Source: Pandoraea sp. (lineage in GTDB: Bacteria; Pseudomonadota; Gammaproteobacteria; Burkholderiales; Burkholderiaceae). Taken from it: 64,000 nt of DNA. Below, piece after piece: positions 19,816 to 29,339 of this stretch. A program made the translations under genes and the position numbers. Under the pieces are notes generated by a model, which made no database searches, was not told the origin of the DNA, and saw only the letters and a list, made by a program, of their open reading frames with translations. The number at the start of each line of letters is the position of its first letter. Position 1 is the first letter of the stretch. The DNA lies in the NCBI RefSeq assembly GCF_004297875.1, contig NZ_SCSK01000003.1, positions 81,942-145,941 of the forward strand, given 5' to 3'.

Positions 19816-21156
19816 TCAGGCGATCAGTTGCGACAGCAGTCCGGTATGGACCTCACCGTCGCGAAATTGGCTCGAGCCGAGAATGATGTCCAGAGCGGCC
19901 AGATTGGTTTTCACACCGGCCACCGAGAAGTTGCGCAGGGCTTCGCGCAGCGTCTGGATTGCCGCGGCGCGAGACGGGCCGTGCGCGATAACCTTGGCCA
20001 ACAGCGGGTCGTAATGCATCGTGACTGCGCGGCCTTCGGCATAGCCGGTTTCGACGCGAATTCCCGAGCCTTCGGGGGGGCGGAAGGTCGTCAGGCGTCC
20101 CGGCGATGGCAGAAAGCGCTTGGAGTCCTCGGCATATACGCGTGCCTCGATGGCGTGACCGTCGGCGTGCAGGGTGGGCGGCAGAATGTCGTCGAGTCGC
20201 AGCCCGGCCGCCGAGCGGATTTGCGCGGCCACCAGATCGACGCCTGTGATGGCCTCGGTCACGCCGTGCTCGACTTGCAGGCGCGTGTTCATCTCCAGGA
20301 AACTGAACGTGCCGTCGGCGCCCATCAGCATTTCAACGGTGCCGATGTTGTCGTAGCCCATCTTGGCAAACGTATTGGCAATCTGCTGCGCCAGCTCGTC
20401 AACCCTGGTCCGGTCTACCAGCGGCGCACTGGCTTCTTCGACGACTTTCTGGTGGCGGCGCTGCATCGAACAGTCGCGATCGAACAGATGGCGCACGTTG
20501 CCGTGACGATCACCGAGCAATTGGAATTCGATATGACGCGGCCGTGCCAAGTATTTCTCCAAATACACTTCCGGATTGGCGAAACCGCGCTGAGCCATCG
20601 AACGGGCCCGTTCGACCGCACTGGGAAGCTCTGACGCGTCGTTGGCAACCAGCATGCCGATGCCGCCACCGCCGCCGGCGGGTTTGACGAGCAGCGGAAA
20701 GCCGATGTGTTGCGCATGACGCATCATCTCGTACTGATCGTCCGAGAGTACCGGAGAGCCCCGCCCCACCGGCAAGCCGTGCTGCGCAGCGAGGTCGCGG
20801 GCGCGCGTCTTGTGGCCCATCGCATCGATCCACTGGGCGGAGGGGCCGACGAAGCACGCGCCAAGCGCATTGACCTTGCGCGCGAATTCGGCGTTTTCAG
20901 AGAGGAATCCGTAGCCCGGATGCAAGCCATCGGCATGCGAATCGCGCACGACTTGCAGCAACTTGTCTTGATTCAGGTAGCTCTCGCGGGCGGGTGCCGG
21001 GCCGATGCAATAGGCCTCATCCGCATTGGCGAGATAAGGCGCATCGGCGTCAGCCTCCGAATACACCGCAACCGAACGTATGTTCAGGTTTCCGAGGGCG
21101 CGTAGCACGCGGGCCGCTACGGCCCCGCGGTTGGCAACGACAATTTTATGGAACAT
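19816..21156 (-). CDS. Biotin carboxylase subunit of an acyl-CoA carboxylase
   Basis: The 446-residue enzyme carboxylates biotin using ATP and bicarbonate. It has the N-terminal domain (IVVANRGAVAARVLRA), the ATP-grasp glycine loop PAGGGGGIGM (160-168), the HQKV segment (235-238) and the catalytic EMNTR (288-292). It ends at the BC C-terminal domain without a fused carrier domain. The normally conserved VEHPVTE reads VEHGVTE (295-301), and KVVEEAPA reads KVVEEASA, so it is a diverged family member. The ATG at 21156 is chosen because the family N terminus begins there; upstream codons belong to the preceding CT gene. The stop of that gene is 17 bases away, implying one transcript. Confidence 0.93.
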   Translation of the reverse strand: MFHKIVVANRGAVAARVLRALGNLNIRSVAVYSEADADAPYLANADEAYCIGPAPARESYLNQDKLLQVVRDSHADGLHPGYGFLSENAEFARKVNALGACFVGPSAQWIDAMGHKTRARDLAAQHGLPVGRGSPVLSDDQYEMMRHAQHIGFPLLVKPAGGGGGIGMLVANDASELPSAVERARSMAQRGFANPEVYLEKYLARPRHIEFQLLGDRHGNVRHLFDRDCSMQRRHQKVVEEASAPLVDRTRVDELAQQIANTFAKMGYDNIGTVEMLMGADGTFSFLEMNTRLQVEHGVTEAITGVDLVAAQIRSAAGLRLDDILPPTLHADGHAIEARVYAEDSKRFLPSPGRLTTFRPPEGSGIRVETGYAEGRAVTMHYDPLLAKVIAHGPSRAAAIQTLREALRNFSVAGVKTNLAALDIILGSSQFRDGEVHTGLLSQLIA

Positions 21157-21173
21157 GGAAAACTCTCTCGAAT

Positions 21174-22730
21174 TCAATAGGTGGTCGGCCAGGTCCGCAT
21201 CAAGTGTTGACCGACGCCGTTGTGCAGTCGTAGTCGATGGACTTCCAGTATTCGGATCAGATATGAACGCGTTTCGTGCGGGAGGATGACGCCTTGCACG
21301 CCGTAATTTGCCGCGATGCCATAGACGCTGCTGTCGCGCTCCATTTCCTCCAGCGCTGCGTCGAACCCGTCGTCGCCCGGTTTGAGTCCGTGGACGATCT
21401 CGACGGCGAAGTGCGGATTCATAAAGCTGATTTCGGCAGTTGGCCACGCGACGACCTCGTCGGAATTGCGGCCACCACCCATATTCAAATAGGCTTGCCC
21501 GTAACTCTTGCGCAGGATTACCGAAATCTTCGGCACGGTGACCAGCGACAAGGCGCCCATGAAATTCATGATCTTGCCTGGCGCGCGTTTGCGCTCGGCG
21601 TCTAGTCCGATGATGAAACCTGGAGTGTCGACGAACATCACGAGCGGGATGTTGAATGAATCGCACATCACGATGAAACCGGTGATTTTCTCGCAGGCCT
21701 CGGTGTCCAGTGCGCCGCCCTTGTGCAGGGGGTTGTTGGCGATGATGCCGACCGTGTGTCCGTCCAGGCGCGCCAACGCGGTCACCGCGACCTTGCCGAA
21801 GCGCGGCTTGAGTTCAAAAAAACTGTCGTTATCGACGATGGTCTTCAGAATCTTGCGTACGTCGTAGACCTGCGTGCGATTGGTCGGCAGCAGGTCGAAG
21901 ATGCCTGCCATGCCGTCGCCTGACCCGGGCGTCACCGGATGCGCTGGCGGCGGTTCGTTGTGGTGGCTCGGCATGTAGCTTAGGAACTGACGTATCGCCT
22001 GCAGTGCCTCCTCGTCGGTGTCGACGACCATGTCGATCAACCCGGTGACTTCGGCATGCAGGCGCCACCCGCCGATTGCTTCGGGGTCGATGGCTTCCTT
22101 GACGGCGAGCGAGACCAGACGTGGGCTTGACACCGCCATGATCGCGCCTTTGCGCATTACGCTGAAATCGGAAAAGCCGGTGTACCAGGTTGACGAGCCA
22201 TAGCAGTATCCCAATACCGCGCCTGCCCAAGGGGTTTCGCGCATGCGCTGATATTGCGTGGGATCATTGCCCAGCATGCTGCCCATGCCGCGCGAACCCA
22301 TGGTGTCGGGCATGCGCGCGCCCGATGACTCGCCCAGGAACACCAAGGGAAGGCCGCGTTGGGTCGCGACGCGTTTCATTTGAGCGATCTTCTTGCCGTT
22401 GGTGGCGCTGCTCGAAGCGCCCATGACAGTGAAATCGTTCGAGACGACTGCGATTTCCCGACCATCCACTTTCGCGTACCCGACAATCTTGCCGTCGGCG
22501 GGCGTGCGAGCGCGGTCGGCCTCTATAACCGACGAGGTAGCGAACAGGCCAGATTCGATGAAACTGCCCGCGTCCACCAGACTGTCGATCCGCTCGCGAG
22601 CATTGAGTATTCCTTGCAGCCGACGCGCTTCGATTTTTTGGGCGCCGCCCATGGCCAGCGCATGCGCACGCCGTTTTTCATAGTCGCGACAAAGTTCCGC
22701 CCGTATGTCGGGTGTCTCCGAGGTTTCCAC
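21174..22730 (-). CDS. Acyl-CoA carboxylase carboxyltransferase subunit, copy 2
   Basis: This 518-residue protein is a second PccB-type carboxyltransferase. The C half is canonical ([57 protein letters not shown]). In the N half the usual AGGA oxyanion segment is replaced by YGSSTWYTG, and the acyl loop reads GESSGARMPD. It therefore differs strongly from copy 1 in the very regions that bind the acyl group, so the two may act on different substrates or form a mixed complex. A GTG start at 22730 with AGGAG nine bases upstream is used. It lies between a CoA-transferase gene and the biotin carboxylase gene. Confidence 0.88.
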   Translation of the reverse strand: METSETPDIRAELCRDYEKRRAHALAMGGAQKIEARRLQGILNARERIDSLVDAGSFIESGLFATSSVIEADRARTPADGKIVGYAKVDGREIAVVSNDFTVMGASSSATNGKKIAQMKRVATQRGLPLVFLGESSGARMPDTMGSRGMGSMLGNDPTQYQRMRETPWAGAVLGYCYGSSTWYTGFSDFSVMRKGAIMAVSSPRLVSLAVKEAIDPEAIGGWRLHAEVTGLIDMVVDTDEEALQAIRQFLSYMPSHHNEPPPAHPVTPGSGDGMAGIFDLLPTNRTQVYDVRKILKTIVDNDSFFELKPRFGKVAVTALARLDGHTVGIIANNPLHKGGALDTEACEKITGFIVMCDSFNIPLVMFVDTPGFIIGLDAERKRAPGKIMNFMGALSLVTVPKISVILRKSYGQAYLNMGGGRNSDEVVAWPTAEISFMNPHFAVEIVHGLKPGDDGFDAALEEMERDSSVYGIAANYGVQGVILPHETRSYLIRILEVHRLRLHNGVGQHLMRTWPTTY

Positions 22731-22778
22731 TGGATATGGCTCCTGTCAAGAAAAGATGCGGGTCGCTTGCATGCGCTA

Positions 22779-24041
22779 TCAAATTGCGGCGATTGCCGCG
22801 CCGGCGTTGACGGGCGGCAGATGAATAACGCCGCGATCGCGCAGTTGCTCAATTTCCTCTGCTGATAGGCCGGCAAGATCGGTTAGTACTTGTCGGGTGT
22901 CGCGACCAATTTCCCCGCCGGACGTGCGCAATACCCCAGGTGTGTCCGAAAGGCGGGGTACGACGCCAGCCATCGTCACCTTACCCAACTGTTCGTCCGG
23001 TACATCGACGAGCATGTCGCGCGCCTTGAAATGCGGATCGGAAAAAATATCCCGCATCGTGAAGATGCGCGTGGCCGGGACATTGGCCGCAGCCAGCACC
23101 TGTTCTAGTTCGCTCAGATTGTGCGTCAGTGTCCAAGTCCCAATGAGCGCGTCGAGCGCCTCACTATGCTCGGAGCGCGCCAGATTTGAGGCGAAGCGGG
23201 CGTCGTCGGCCAGGCCCGGTCGTTGCATCACGGCGGCAAGGCGCTTGAAGACAGCATCGCCCATGGCTGTGATGTGGATGAAGCTATGGTCGCGAGTCGG
23301 ATATAGATTATTCGGCGTGCTGTCCGGCAAGCGAGAGCCTGCGCGATTGGCGACGTAACCGAGTTTTTCGTATGCCGGAATATGCGGCTCCATGAAGCTG
23401 AAGGCGCATTCGTAGAGCGCGGCGTCGACACATTGTCCTCTGCCGGTGGCATGCCGAGACAACAGCGCCATGGTCGCGCCGAACGCCGCGTAGAGCCCGG
23501 TGAAGTAGTCGGTCAACGATACGGCGGCGCGTGCGGGCGGCCGGTCGGGGTCGCCGGTGATATGCCGCAACCCGCTGATCGCTTCGCCAATCACGCCATA
23601 ACCCGCGCGCTCCCTGTAAGGGCCGGTTTGACCAAAACCGCTAATGCGCACCATGACGAGACCGGGGTTCAGCTTCGCAAGATCGTCGTAACCGAGGCCC
23701 CATTTTTCGAGTCCGCCAGGACGAAAATTCTCAACGACTACGTCGCATTGCGCGACGAGCTTTCTTACCAACGCCTGTCCTTCTGACGAGCGCAGGTCGA
23801 CGGCGATGAGGGATTTGTTGCGCAGGATGCTGGCCGCGTAAAGGGATTTGCCGGCGTAACGCTTGCCCATCGTGCGCACCGGATCGCCCTCGATCGGTTC
23901 GACCTTGATCACTTCCGCGCCAAAGTCCGCCAGAAGCCTCCCGCAAAAAGGCCCCGCGACGGTCGAACCCATTTCCAGCACGCGGTATCCGGCGAGCGGT
24001 CCGCTCCGTGTCGCTTCGTTATTTTGCTGCGCTACCGCCAT
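22779..24041 (-). CDS. Class III CoA-transferase (CaiB/BaiF family)
   Basis: Family III CoA-transferases move CoA from a donor acyl-CoA to a carboxylic acid through an aspartyl anhydride. The 420-residue protein has the N-terminal Rossmann-type part (RVLEMGSTVAGPFCGRLLADFGAEVIKVE), RNKSLIAVDL, and the catalytic Asp178 in SLTDYFTGLYAAF. The ATG at 24041 has GGAGGAGAC directly upstream, which decides it over an earlier in-frame codon. It is the first enzyme gene after the GntR regulator, about 36 bases downstream. I infer that it activates the organic acid imported by the MFS carrier before carboxylation. Confidence 0.92.
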   Translation of the reverse strand: MAVAQQNNEATRSGPLAGYRVLEMGSTVAGPFCGRLLADFGAEVIKVEPIEGDPVRTMGKRYAGKSLYAASILRNKSLIAVDLRSSEGQALVRKLVAQCDVVVENFRPGGLEKWGLGYDDLAKLNPGLVMVRISGFGQTGPYRERAGYGVIGEAISGLRHITGDPDRPPARAAVSLTDYFTGLYAAFGATMALLSRHATGRGQCVDAALYECAFSFMEPHIPAYEKLGYVANRAGSRLPDSTPNNLYPTRDHSFIHITAMGDAVFKRLAAVMQRPGLADDARFASNLARSEHSEALDALIGTWTLTHNLSELEQVLAAANVPATRIFTMRDIFSDPHFKARDMLVDVPDEQLGKVTMAGVVPRLSDTPGVLRTSGGEIGRDTRQVLTDLAGLSAEEIEQLRDRGVIHLPPVNAGAAIAAI

Positions 24042-24077
24042 GTCTCCTCCAGAGAGAGCGTGCGTCTTTGCCAACGC

Positions 24078-24806
24078 TTAAAAGATGAAATTTTTGTAAC
24101 GGGTGATGAATTCGCGCGCGCTTCGCATGTTCTCGCGTCGGCAGCGCTCAGCTTCCTCGGCGTCGCCGCGCCGCATCGCGGCCAATACGGCGCGATGCTC
24201 TTTGAGCCCCTGCTCGCCACGACCGGGCAAGACGATGATGCGGCGAATGAGGACCTGGGTTTTCTCATAGATGCTGTCGATCATGGCGGTCAACACTGGA
24301 TTGGCGGCCGCCTCGATGATGCGGCGCCGGAATAGCGCGTAACCCGCGACGAAGGCCTCGTAGTCGCCTTTCTCGACATGCTCTTGCATCGGGCCGTCGA
24401 ACAGTTCTACGAGGTCTTGCCACGAAGCCGGATCGGTGTTTTCGGTGGCCAGGCGTGCAGTCAGACCTTCCAGCACTTCGCGCACCTGGTAAATCTCGAA
24501 CACCTGATCGAGGTCGAGCTTGACGACGATGGCGCCGCGATTCGGGATGCGTTCAACGAGACCGCGCTCTTGTAATGCCATGAGGGCTTCCCGCACCTTG
24601 GCACGTGGCGCGCCGTATTCGTCGGCCAATTCCTGCTCGCGCAATCGACTGCCTGGTGCTATTTCGTGGCTCACGATGCGCTCGCGCAGCAGCGCAAATA
24701 CGTCAGGCGACTTCGCCACCTTGCCGGATTGTGGCTTCTCCGACTTGGCCGGGGTCGCTCGCTTTTGGGTTGTTGCGGACGTTGCAGGTGCGCTTTTTTT
24801 GGTCAT
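24078..24806 (-). CDS. GntR-family regulator, FadR/FCD subfamily
   Basis: The 242-residue protein begins with a Lys/Ala/Thr-rich tail (1-30), then a winged helix-turn-helix (about 35-95; SRLREQELADEYGAPRAKVREALMALQERGLV) and a C-terminal FCD ligand domain (about 105-225) with the metal-binding His/Asp positions expected for organic-acid sensors. It heads the minus-strand cluster of CoA-transferase and carboxylase genes and is likely their repressor. The DNA upstream of it contains two TTGTYAACAA sites, a typical form of GntR/FCD operator, so it probably controls its own transcript too. Confidence 0.93.
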   Translation of the reverse strand: MTKKSAPATSATTQKRATPAKSEKPQSGKVAKSPDVFALLRERIVSHEIAPGSRLREQELADEYGAPRAKVREALMALQERGLVERIPNRGAIVVKLDLDQVFEIYQVREVLEGLTARLATENTDPASWQDLVELFDGPMQEHVEKGDYEAFVAGYALFRRRIIEAAANPVLTAMIDSIYEKTQVLIRRIIVLPGRGEQGLKEHRAVLAAMRRGDAEEAERCRRENMRSAREFITRYKNFIF

Positions 24807-25107
24807 GGCTGGCCGAAGTAGTGATCCATGCGTGCAGATTAGGTAGTGATAGCAAATTTGTCAACAAATTTGAAAACAAAATGTTTTAAAAGTAATTTTC
24901 AATTTTGTTAACAAAAATTTATATTATAAATATATGATAAATAAAGATATTTAATTTATTCATCGTTTTTTTCTCGCCGCTTTTTGGGTTGTTGCCTGTG
25001 ATGGCGAGAATCTATCGGAAGGACGAGGTCGGCCGCGCGTGCGCTATTCGCGCGCGGTTCAGGTAGAACGTATGCTATCGGGGCGAGTCAGGAGATTCGG
25101 GGGAGGG
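24807..25107. other. Intergenic AT-rich control region
   Basis: This 301-base gap upstream of the GntR gene contains a sharply AT-rich core (about 24850-24965) in otherwise GC-rich DNA. The core holds A and T runs and several TATAAA/TATAAT-like words on both strands, where the promoter of the minus-strand cluster is expected. The rest (24966-25107) lies downstream of the stop of the second CoA-transferase gene and shows no gene. Confidence 0.6.
24858..24914. promoter_or_regulatory. Putative operator pair for the GntR regulator
   Basis: Two copies of TTGTYAACAA lie at 24858-24867 (TTGTCAACAA) and 24905-24914 (TTGTTAACAA, a perfect palindrome that extends to 14 bases at 24903-24916), spaced 47 bases apart. 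Between them AAAACA-AAA-TGTTTT (24873-24887) is a third inverted repeat. They lie 52-108 bases upstream of the regulator start. TTGT-N2-ACAA fits the half-site pattern of FCD-type GntR operators. Function is inferred from position and symmetry. Confidence 0.55.
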
Positions 25108-26328
25108 TCAGATAATCCCTGCCGCGCGCAGCGCGGCAATGCGTGCGTCGTCATAGGCCAGCCGTTCGCGCAGAATGGCCTCGGTGTGCTGCCCGAGCGT
25201 GGGCGGGGCCGACTCGGCTTGCGGTGGCGTGGCGCTCATCTTGATCGGATTGTTCACCAGACGGGCCTGCCCGCCGCTGGGATGCGGCAGGTCGACGCGC
25301 AGGCCGCGGGCCTGGACCTGCGGGTTGTCGAAGACTTCGGGCAGGGTGTTGATCGGCCCGCACGGCACGCCCGCCGCCTCGAGTTGGTCGATCCATTGCG
25401 CCTTGCTTTTTTGCCGCACCATGTCGGCCAGGATCGGCACCAGCACGTCGCGCCGCCTGACCCTTTCCGGGTTGGTGGCAAAGCGCGGGTCGTCGGCGAG
25501 TTCGGGGCGTTGCCCGGCCTCGACGAATTTGCGGAACTGCCCGTCGTTGCCGACCGCGACGATGATCCAGCCGTCCGAGGTTTCGAACGTCTGGTAGGGC
25601 ACGATGTTCGGATGAGCGTTGCCCCAGCGCACCGGCGCGCGCTCGCTGGCCAGGAAGTTGGTATTCATGTTGGCCAGCATGGCCACCTGCACGTCGAGCA
25701 GCGCCATGTCGATGTATTGGCCTTCGCCGGTGCGGTCGCGGTGCGCCAGGGCAGCGAGGATGGCAACCGTCGCGTACATGCCGGTCATCAGGTCGGCAAT
25801 GGCCACGCCGGCCTTTTGCGGGCCGCCGCCGGGCAGCGTGTCGCGCTCGCCGGTGATGCTCATGAAGCCGCCCATGCCCTGCACGATGAAGTCATAGCCG
25901 GCGCGCGGCGCGTAAGGGCCGGTCTGCCCGAAGCCGGTGATCGAGCAGTAGACGAGATCGGGTTTGATGGCCTTGAGCGAGTCATAGTCCAGGCCGTATT
26001 TCCTGAGTTGACCGACCTTGTAGTTTTCCACCACGACATCGCTTTGCGCGGCCAGTTCGCGCACGACGGCCTGCCCGGCGGGGCTGGCGATGTCGATGGT
26101 GAGCGAGCGCTTGTTGCGGTTGGCGGCCAGGTAATAGGCGGCTTCGGCGGTGTCGTTGCCGGCTCCATCGCGCAGGTAGGGCGGCCCCCAGCGGCGCGTA
26201 TCGTCGCCGCTGCCGGGACGCTCGATCTTGATCACATCGGCGCCGAAGTCGGCCAGATTCTGTGTGCACCAAGGCCCTGCCAGCACGCGGGACAGGTCGA
26301 GTATGCGGAGGTGGCTGAGCGCGCCCAT
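25108..26328 (-). CDS. Class III CoA-transferase (CaiB/BaiF family), second gene
   Basis: The 406-residue protein has the family N terminus (LRILDLSRVLAGPWCTQNLADFGADVIKIERP), RNKRSLTIDI, the SITGFGQTGPYAPRAGYDFI region and the catalytic Asp179 in VAIADLMTGMYA. It closely resembles the widespread formyl-CoA/succinyl-CoA transferase-like subgroup and differs clearly from the gene at 22779-24041. It is separated from the GntR gene by the AT-rich region and lies divergently to alaS, so it may be a single gene with its own promoter. Donor and acceptor acids cannot be named from sequence. Confidence 0.92.
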   Translation of the reverse strand: MGALSHLRILDLSRVLAGPWCTQNLADFGADVIKIERPGSGDDTRRWGPPYLRDGAGNDTAEAAYYLAANRNKRSLTIDIASPAGQAVVRELAAQSDVVVENYKVGQLRKYGLDYDSLKAIKPDLVYCSITGFGQTGPYAPRAGYDFIVQGMGGFMSITGERDTLPGGGPQKAGVAIADLMTGMYATVAILAALAHRDRTGEGQYIDMALLDVQVAMLANMNTNFLASERAPVRWGNAHPNIVPYQTFETSDGWIIVAVGNDGQFRKFVEAGQRPELADDPRFATNPERVRRRDVLVPILADMVRQKSKAQWIDQLEAAGVPCGPINTLPEVFDNPQVQARGLRVDLPHPSGGQARLVNNPIKMSATPPQAESAPPTLGQHTEAILRERLAYDDARIAALRAAGII

Positions 26329-26474
26329 GACGATCTTTCCAGCGGGGAAATGAATGCCCCCGAGTGTAAGAGCTTTGCCGTGCGGGTCAAAGCGCCGTTC
26401 CGCACAGCGGGCGCCGGCGCGGCCTGCGCGCCCGAGTGCCGCTGGTACGATACTGGGGGTGAGGGGATTTCCCG

Positions 26475-26480
26475 TATAAT
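26475..26480 (+). promoter_or_regulatory. Probable -10 element for alaS
   Basis: A perfect TATAAT lies 55 bases before the alaS start in the 206-base divergent gap. No good TTGACA-like -35 is found 16-18 bases upstream, so the promoter is uncertain. Confidence 0.4.
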
Positions 26481-26534
26481 CAAACGTTTAATCAAACTCA
26501 CCTCAAGCGCCGCCTGAACGACGCTCCGCACGCT

Positions 26535-29159
26535 ATGAAAGCCGCTGAAATCCGCGAAAAATTCCTCAAATTCTTCGAGTCCAAGGGGCACACCATCGTT
26601 CGCTCGTCGAGCCTGGTACCGGCCAATGATCCCACGTTGCTGTTCACGAACTCGGGGATGGTGCAATTCAAGGACGTCTTTCTCGGTCAGGAGAGCCGCC
26701 CATACACGCGTGCCACCACGGCGCAGCGCAGCGTGCGCGCCGGCGGCAAGCACAACGATCTGGAGAACGTCGGTTACACGGCGCGCCACCACACGTTTTT
26801 CGAGATGCTGGGCAACTTCTCGTTCGGCGACTACTTCAAGCGCGAGGCGATCCATTATGCGTGGGAGCTGCTGACCGAGGTCTACCGGTTGCCGAAGGAA
26901 AAGCTGTGGGTCACCGTCTACCAGGAAGACGACGAAGCCTACGGGATCTGGGCCAACGAGATCGGTGTGCCTGCCGAGCGCATCGTGCGCATCGGCGATA
27001 ACAAGGGCGCCCGCTATGCGTCCGACAACTTCTGGCAAATGGCCGACACCGGCCCGTGCGGCCCGTGCTCCGAGATTTTCTATGACCATGGTCCGGAGGT
27101 ATGGGGTGGCCCGCCCGGATCGCCCGAGGAAGACGGCGACCGCTATATCGAGATCTGGAACCTGGTGTTCATGCAGTTCAATCGCGACGAGCAGGGCAAC
27201 ATGCCGCGCCTGCCCAAGCCGTGCGTCGATACCGGCATGGGGCTCGAACGCATTGCCGCGGTGCTGCAGCATGTGCACAGCAATTACGAGATCGATCTGT
27301 TCCAGCATTTGATCAAGGCCGCGGCGCGCGAGACCGGCTGCGCCGATCTGCACGCGAATTCTCTCAAGGTGATCGCCGATCACATTCGTGCCTGCTCGTT
27401 CCTGATCGTCGACGGCGTGATCCCGGGCAATGAAGGTCGCGGCTACGTGCTGCGCCGGATCATCCGGCGTGCGATCCGCCATGGCTACAAACTGGGCCGC
27501 AAGGAGCCGTTCTTCCATAAGCTGGTGCCCGATCTGGTCGCCGAGATGGGCGCGGCCTATCCGGAGTTGACCGAGGCGCAGCCGCGCGTGACCGATGTGC
27601 TGCGGCAGGAGGAAGAGCGCTTTTTCGAGACCATCGCCAACGGCATGGAGATTCTCGACGGCGCGCTGGCCGAGTTGCAGCAGCAGGGCAAGACCGAACT
27701 CGACGGTGAACTGGCCTTCAAGCTGCACGACACCTATGGCTTTCCGCTCGACTTGACCGCCGATGTGTGCCGCGAGCGCCAGATGACGGTCGACGAAGCG
27801 GCGTTCGACGCCGCCATGGCGCGCCAGCGCGAGCAGGCGCGCGCGGCGGGCAAGTTCAAGATGGCCCAGGCGCTCGAGTACAGCGGCGCCAAGACGGATT
27901 TTCGCGGCTATGACGTGCTGTCGCTCGAGCGCGCCAAGGTCACGGCGCTTTATGCCGACGGCACCAGCGTGGCGGAACTGCGCGCGGGCCAGTCGGGTAT
28001 CGTGGTGCTCGACAAGACACCGTTCTATGCGGAGTCCGGCGGGCAGGTCGGCGACCAGGGCGTGCTGGCCGGCGACGCCGCGCGCTTTGCGGTGACCGAC
28101 ACCCAAAAGATTCAGCCCGACGTATTCGGTCACTATGGCACGCTGGAGCAGGGCAGCCTGAAGGTGGGAGACGCGCTGAACGCGCAGGTCGACACGGTGC
28201 GCCGTGCCCGCACCGTGCGCAATCACTCGGCGACTCACCTGATGCACAAGGCGCTGCGCGAAGTGCTGGGCAGCCATGTGCAGCAAAAGGGCTCGCTGGT
28301 CGACGCCGACAAGACGCGTTTCGACTTTGCGCACAACGCGCCATTGAGCGATGACGAGATCCGCCGCGTCGAGGACATCGTCAACGCGGAGGTGCTCAGG
28401 AACGTTGCCGCGCAGGCGCAGGTGATGGCGTTTGACGATGCCGTCAAGGGTGGCGCGATGGCGCTGTTCGGCGAGAAGTATGGCGAGAGCGTGCGCGTGC
28501 TGGACATCGGTTTCTCGCGCGAGTTGTGCGGCGGCACGCATGTGGCGCGCACCGGCGATATCGGCTTGTTCAAGATCGTGATGGAGGGCGGTGTGGCCGC
28601 CGGCATTCGCCGGATCGAGGCGATAACCGGCGATAACGCGCTGCGTTTCGTGCAGTCGCTCGACCGGCAGATCCATCAGGCCGCGGCCGCGCTCAAGGCG
28701 CAGCCTGCCGAGCTCACGCAACGGATCGGACAAGTGCAGGATCAGCTCAAGTCGCTGGAGAAGGAATTGGCGCAACTCAAGTCGCGCATGGCGTCGAGCC
28801 AGGGCGACGAGCTGGCGGCGCAGGCGGTCGACGTCAATGGTCTGAAGGTGCTGGCGGCCCAGCTCGATGGCGCCGACGTCAAAACCTTGCGCGAGACGAT
28901 GGACAAGCTCAAGGACAAGCTCAAGAGCGCCGCGATCGTGCTGGCGGCGGTCGACGGCGGCAAGGTGAGCCTGATTGCCGGTGTCACGGCCGATGCCACG
29001 GGCAAGGTCAAGGCGGGCGAACTGGTCAATTTCGTTGCGCTGCAGGTCGGCGGCAAAGGCGGTGGCCGGGCGGACATGGCGCAGGCTGGCGGCACCGAGC
29101 CTGCGAAACTGCCGGGCGCATTGGCGAGCGTGACGGCTTGGGTCGCTCAGAAAGCGTGA
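26535..29159 (+). CDS. alaS: Alanine-tRNA ligase
   Basis: AlaRS charges tRNA-Ala and edits Ser/Gly errors. The 874-residue protein shows the class II catalytic domain (motif 1 around [30 protein letters not shown]), the central tRNA-recognition domain ([17 protein letters not shown]), the editing domain with [13 protein letters not shown] and CGGTHV (zinc ligands), a coiled coil around residues 715-760 and the C-terminal oligomerisation domain ending [15 protein letters not shown]. All expected parts are present at normal length. A strong terminator follows. Confidence 0.98.
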   Translation: MKAAEIREKFLKFFESKGHTIVRSSSLVPANDPTLLFTNSGMVQFKDVFLGQESRPYTRATTAQRSVRAGGKHNDLENVGYTARHHTFFEMLGNFSFGDYFKREAIHYAWELLTEVYRLPKEKLWVTVYQEDDEAYGIWANEIGVPAERIVRIGDNKGARYASDNFWQMADTGPCGPCSEIFYDHGPEVWGGPPGSPEEDGDRYIEIWNLVFMQFNRDEQGNMPRLPKPCVDTGMGLERIAAVLQHVHSNYEIDLFQHLIKAAARETGCADLHANSLKVIADHIRACSFLIVDGVIPGNEGRGYVLRRIIRRAIRHGYKLGRKEPFFHKLVPDLVAEMGAAYPELTEAQPRVTDVLRQEEERFFETIANGMEILDGALAELQQQGKTELDGELAFKLHDTYGFPLDLTADVCRERQMTVDEAAFDAAMARQREQARAAGKFKMAQALEYSGAKTDFRGYDVLSLERAKVTALYADGTSVAELRAGQSGIVVLDKTPFYAESGGQVGDQGVLAGDAARFAVTDTQKIQPDVFGHYGTLEQGSLKVGDALNAQVDTVRRARTVRNHSATHLMHKALREVLGSHVQQKGSLVDADKTRFDFAHNAPLSDDEIRRVEDIVNAEVLRNVAAQAQVMAFDDAVKGGAMALFGEKYGESVRVLDIGFSRELCGGTHVARTGDIGLFKIVMEGGVAAGIRRIEAITGDNALRFVQSLDRQIHQAAAALKAQPAELTQRIGQVQDQLKSLEKELAQLKSRMASSQGDELAAQAVDVNGLKVLAAQLDGADVKTLRETMDKLKDKLKSAAIVLAAVDGGKVSLIAGVTADATGKVKAGELVNFVALQVGGKGGGRADMAQAGGTEPAKLPGALASVTAWVAQKA

Positions 29160-29178
29160 CGGCGTCTGCGTTGGGCGA

Positions 29179-29209
29179 AAAAGCGCGCGGGTTACTGCGC
29201 GCTTTTTTT
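29179..29209 (+). terminator. Intrinsic terminator of alaS
   Basis: AAAAGCGCGC and GCGCGCTTTT form a ten-base-pair stem around an eight-base loop, followed by further T residues. It starts 20 bases after the alaS stop. Confidence 0.9.
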
Positions 29210-29339
29210 ATCGATTCTTGTGAGGTGTCCTGAGCAATCCGCCCGGCCGGCTTGACCGCGACGCTTGCAGGGCGAATGCCCGCGAATATGAATGTTTCGA
29301 TGTAAAGTATCTGCTCGATAACAAATAACGCATCCGATT

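Noticed and set aside
16436..24041. Assignment of the carboxylase cluster to propionyl-, methylcrotonyl- or geranyl-CoA carboxylase
   Set aside because: The CT acyl loops do not match those families, the BC lacks a fused carrier domain, and the hydratases and dehydrogenases of those pathways are missing.
26232..28775. Open frame of 847 codons on the minus strand opposite alaS
   Set aside because: It is a GC-rich shadow of alaS: His/Arg/Leu-rich, no family motifs, no ribosome site, and alaS on the other strand has every expected motif.
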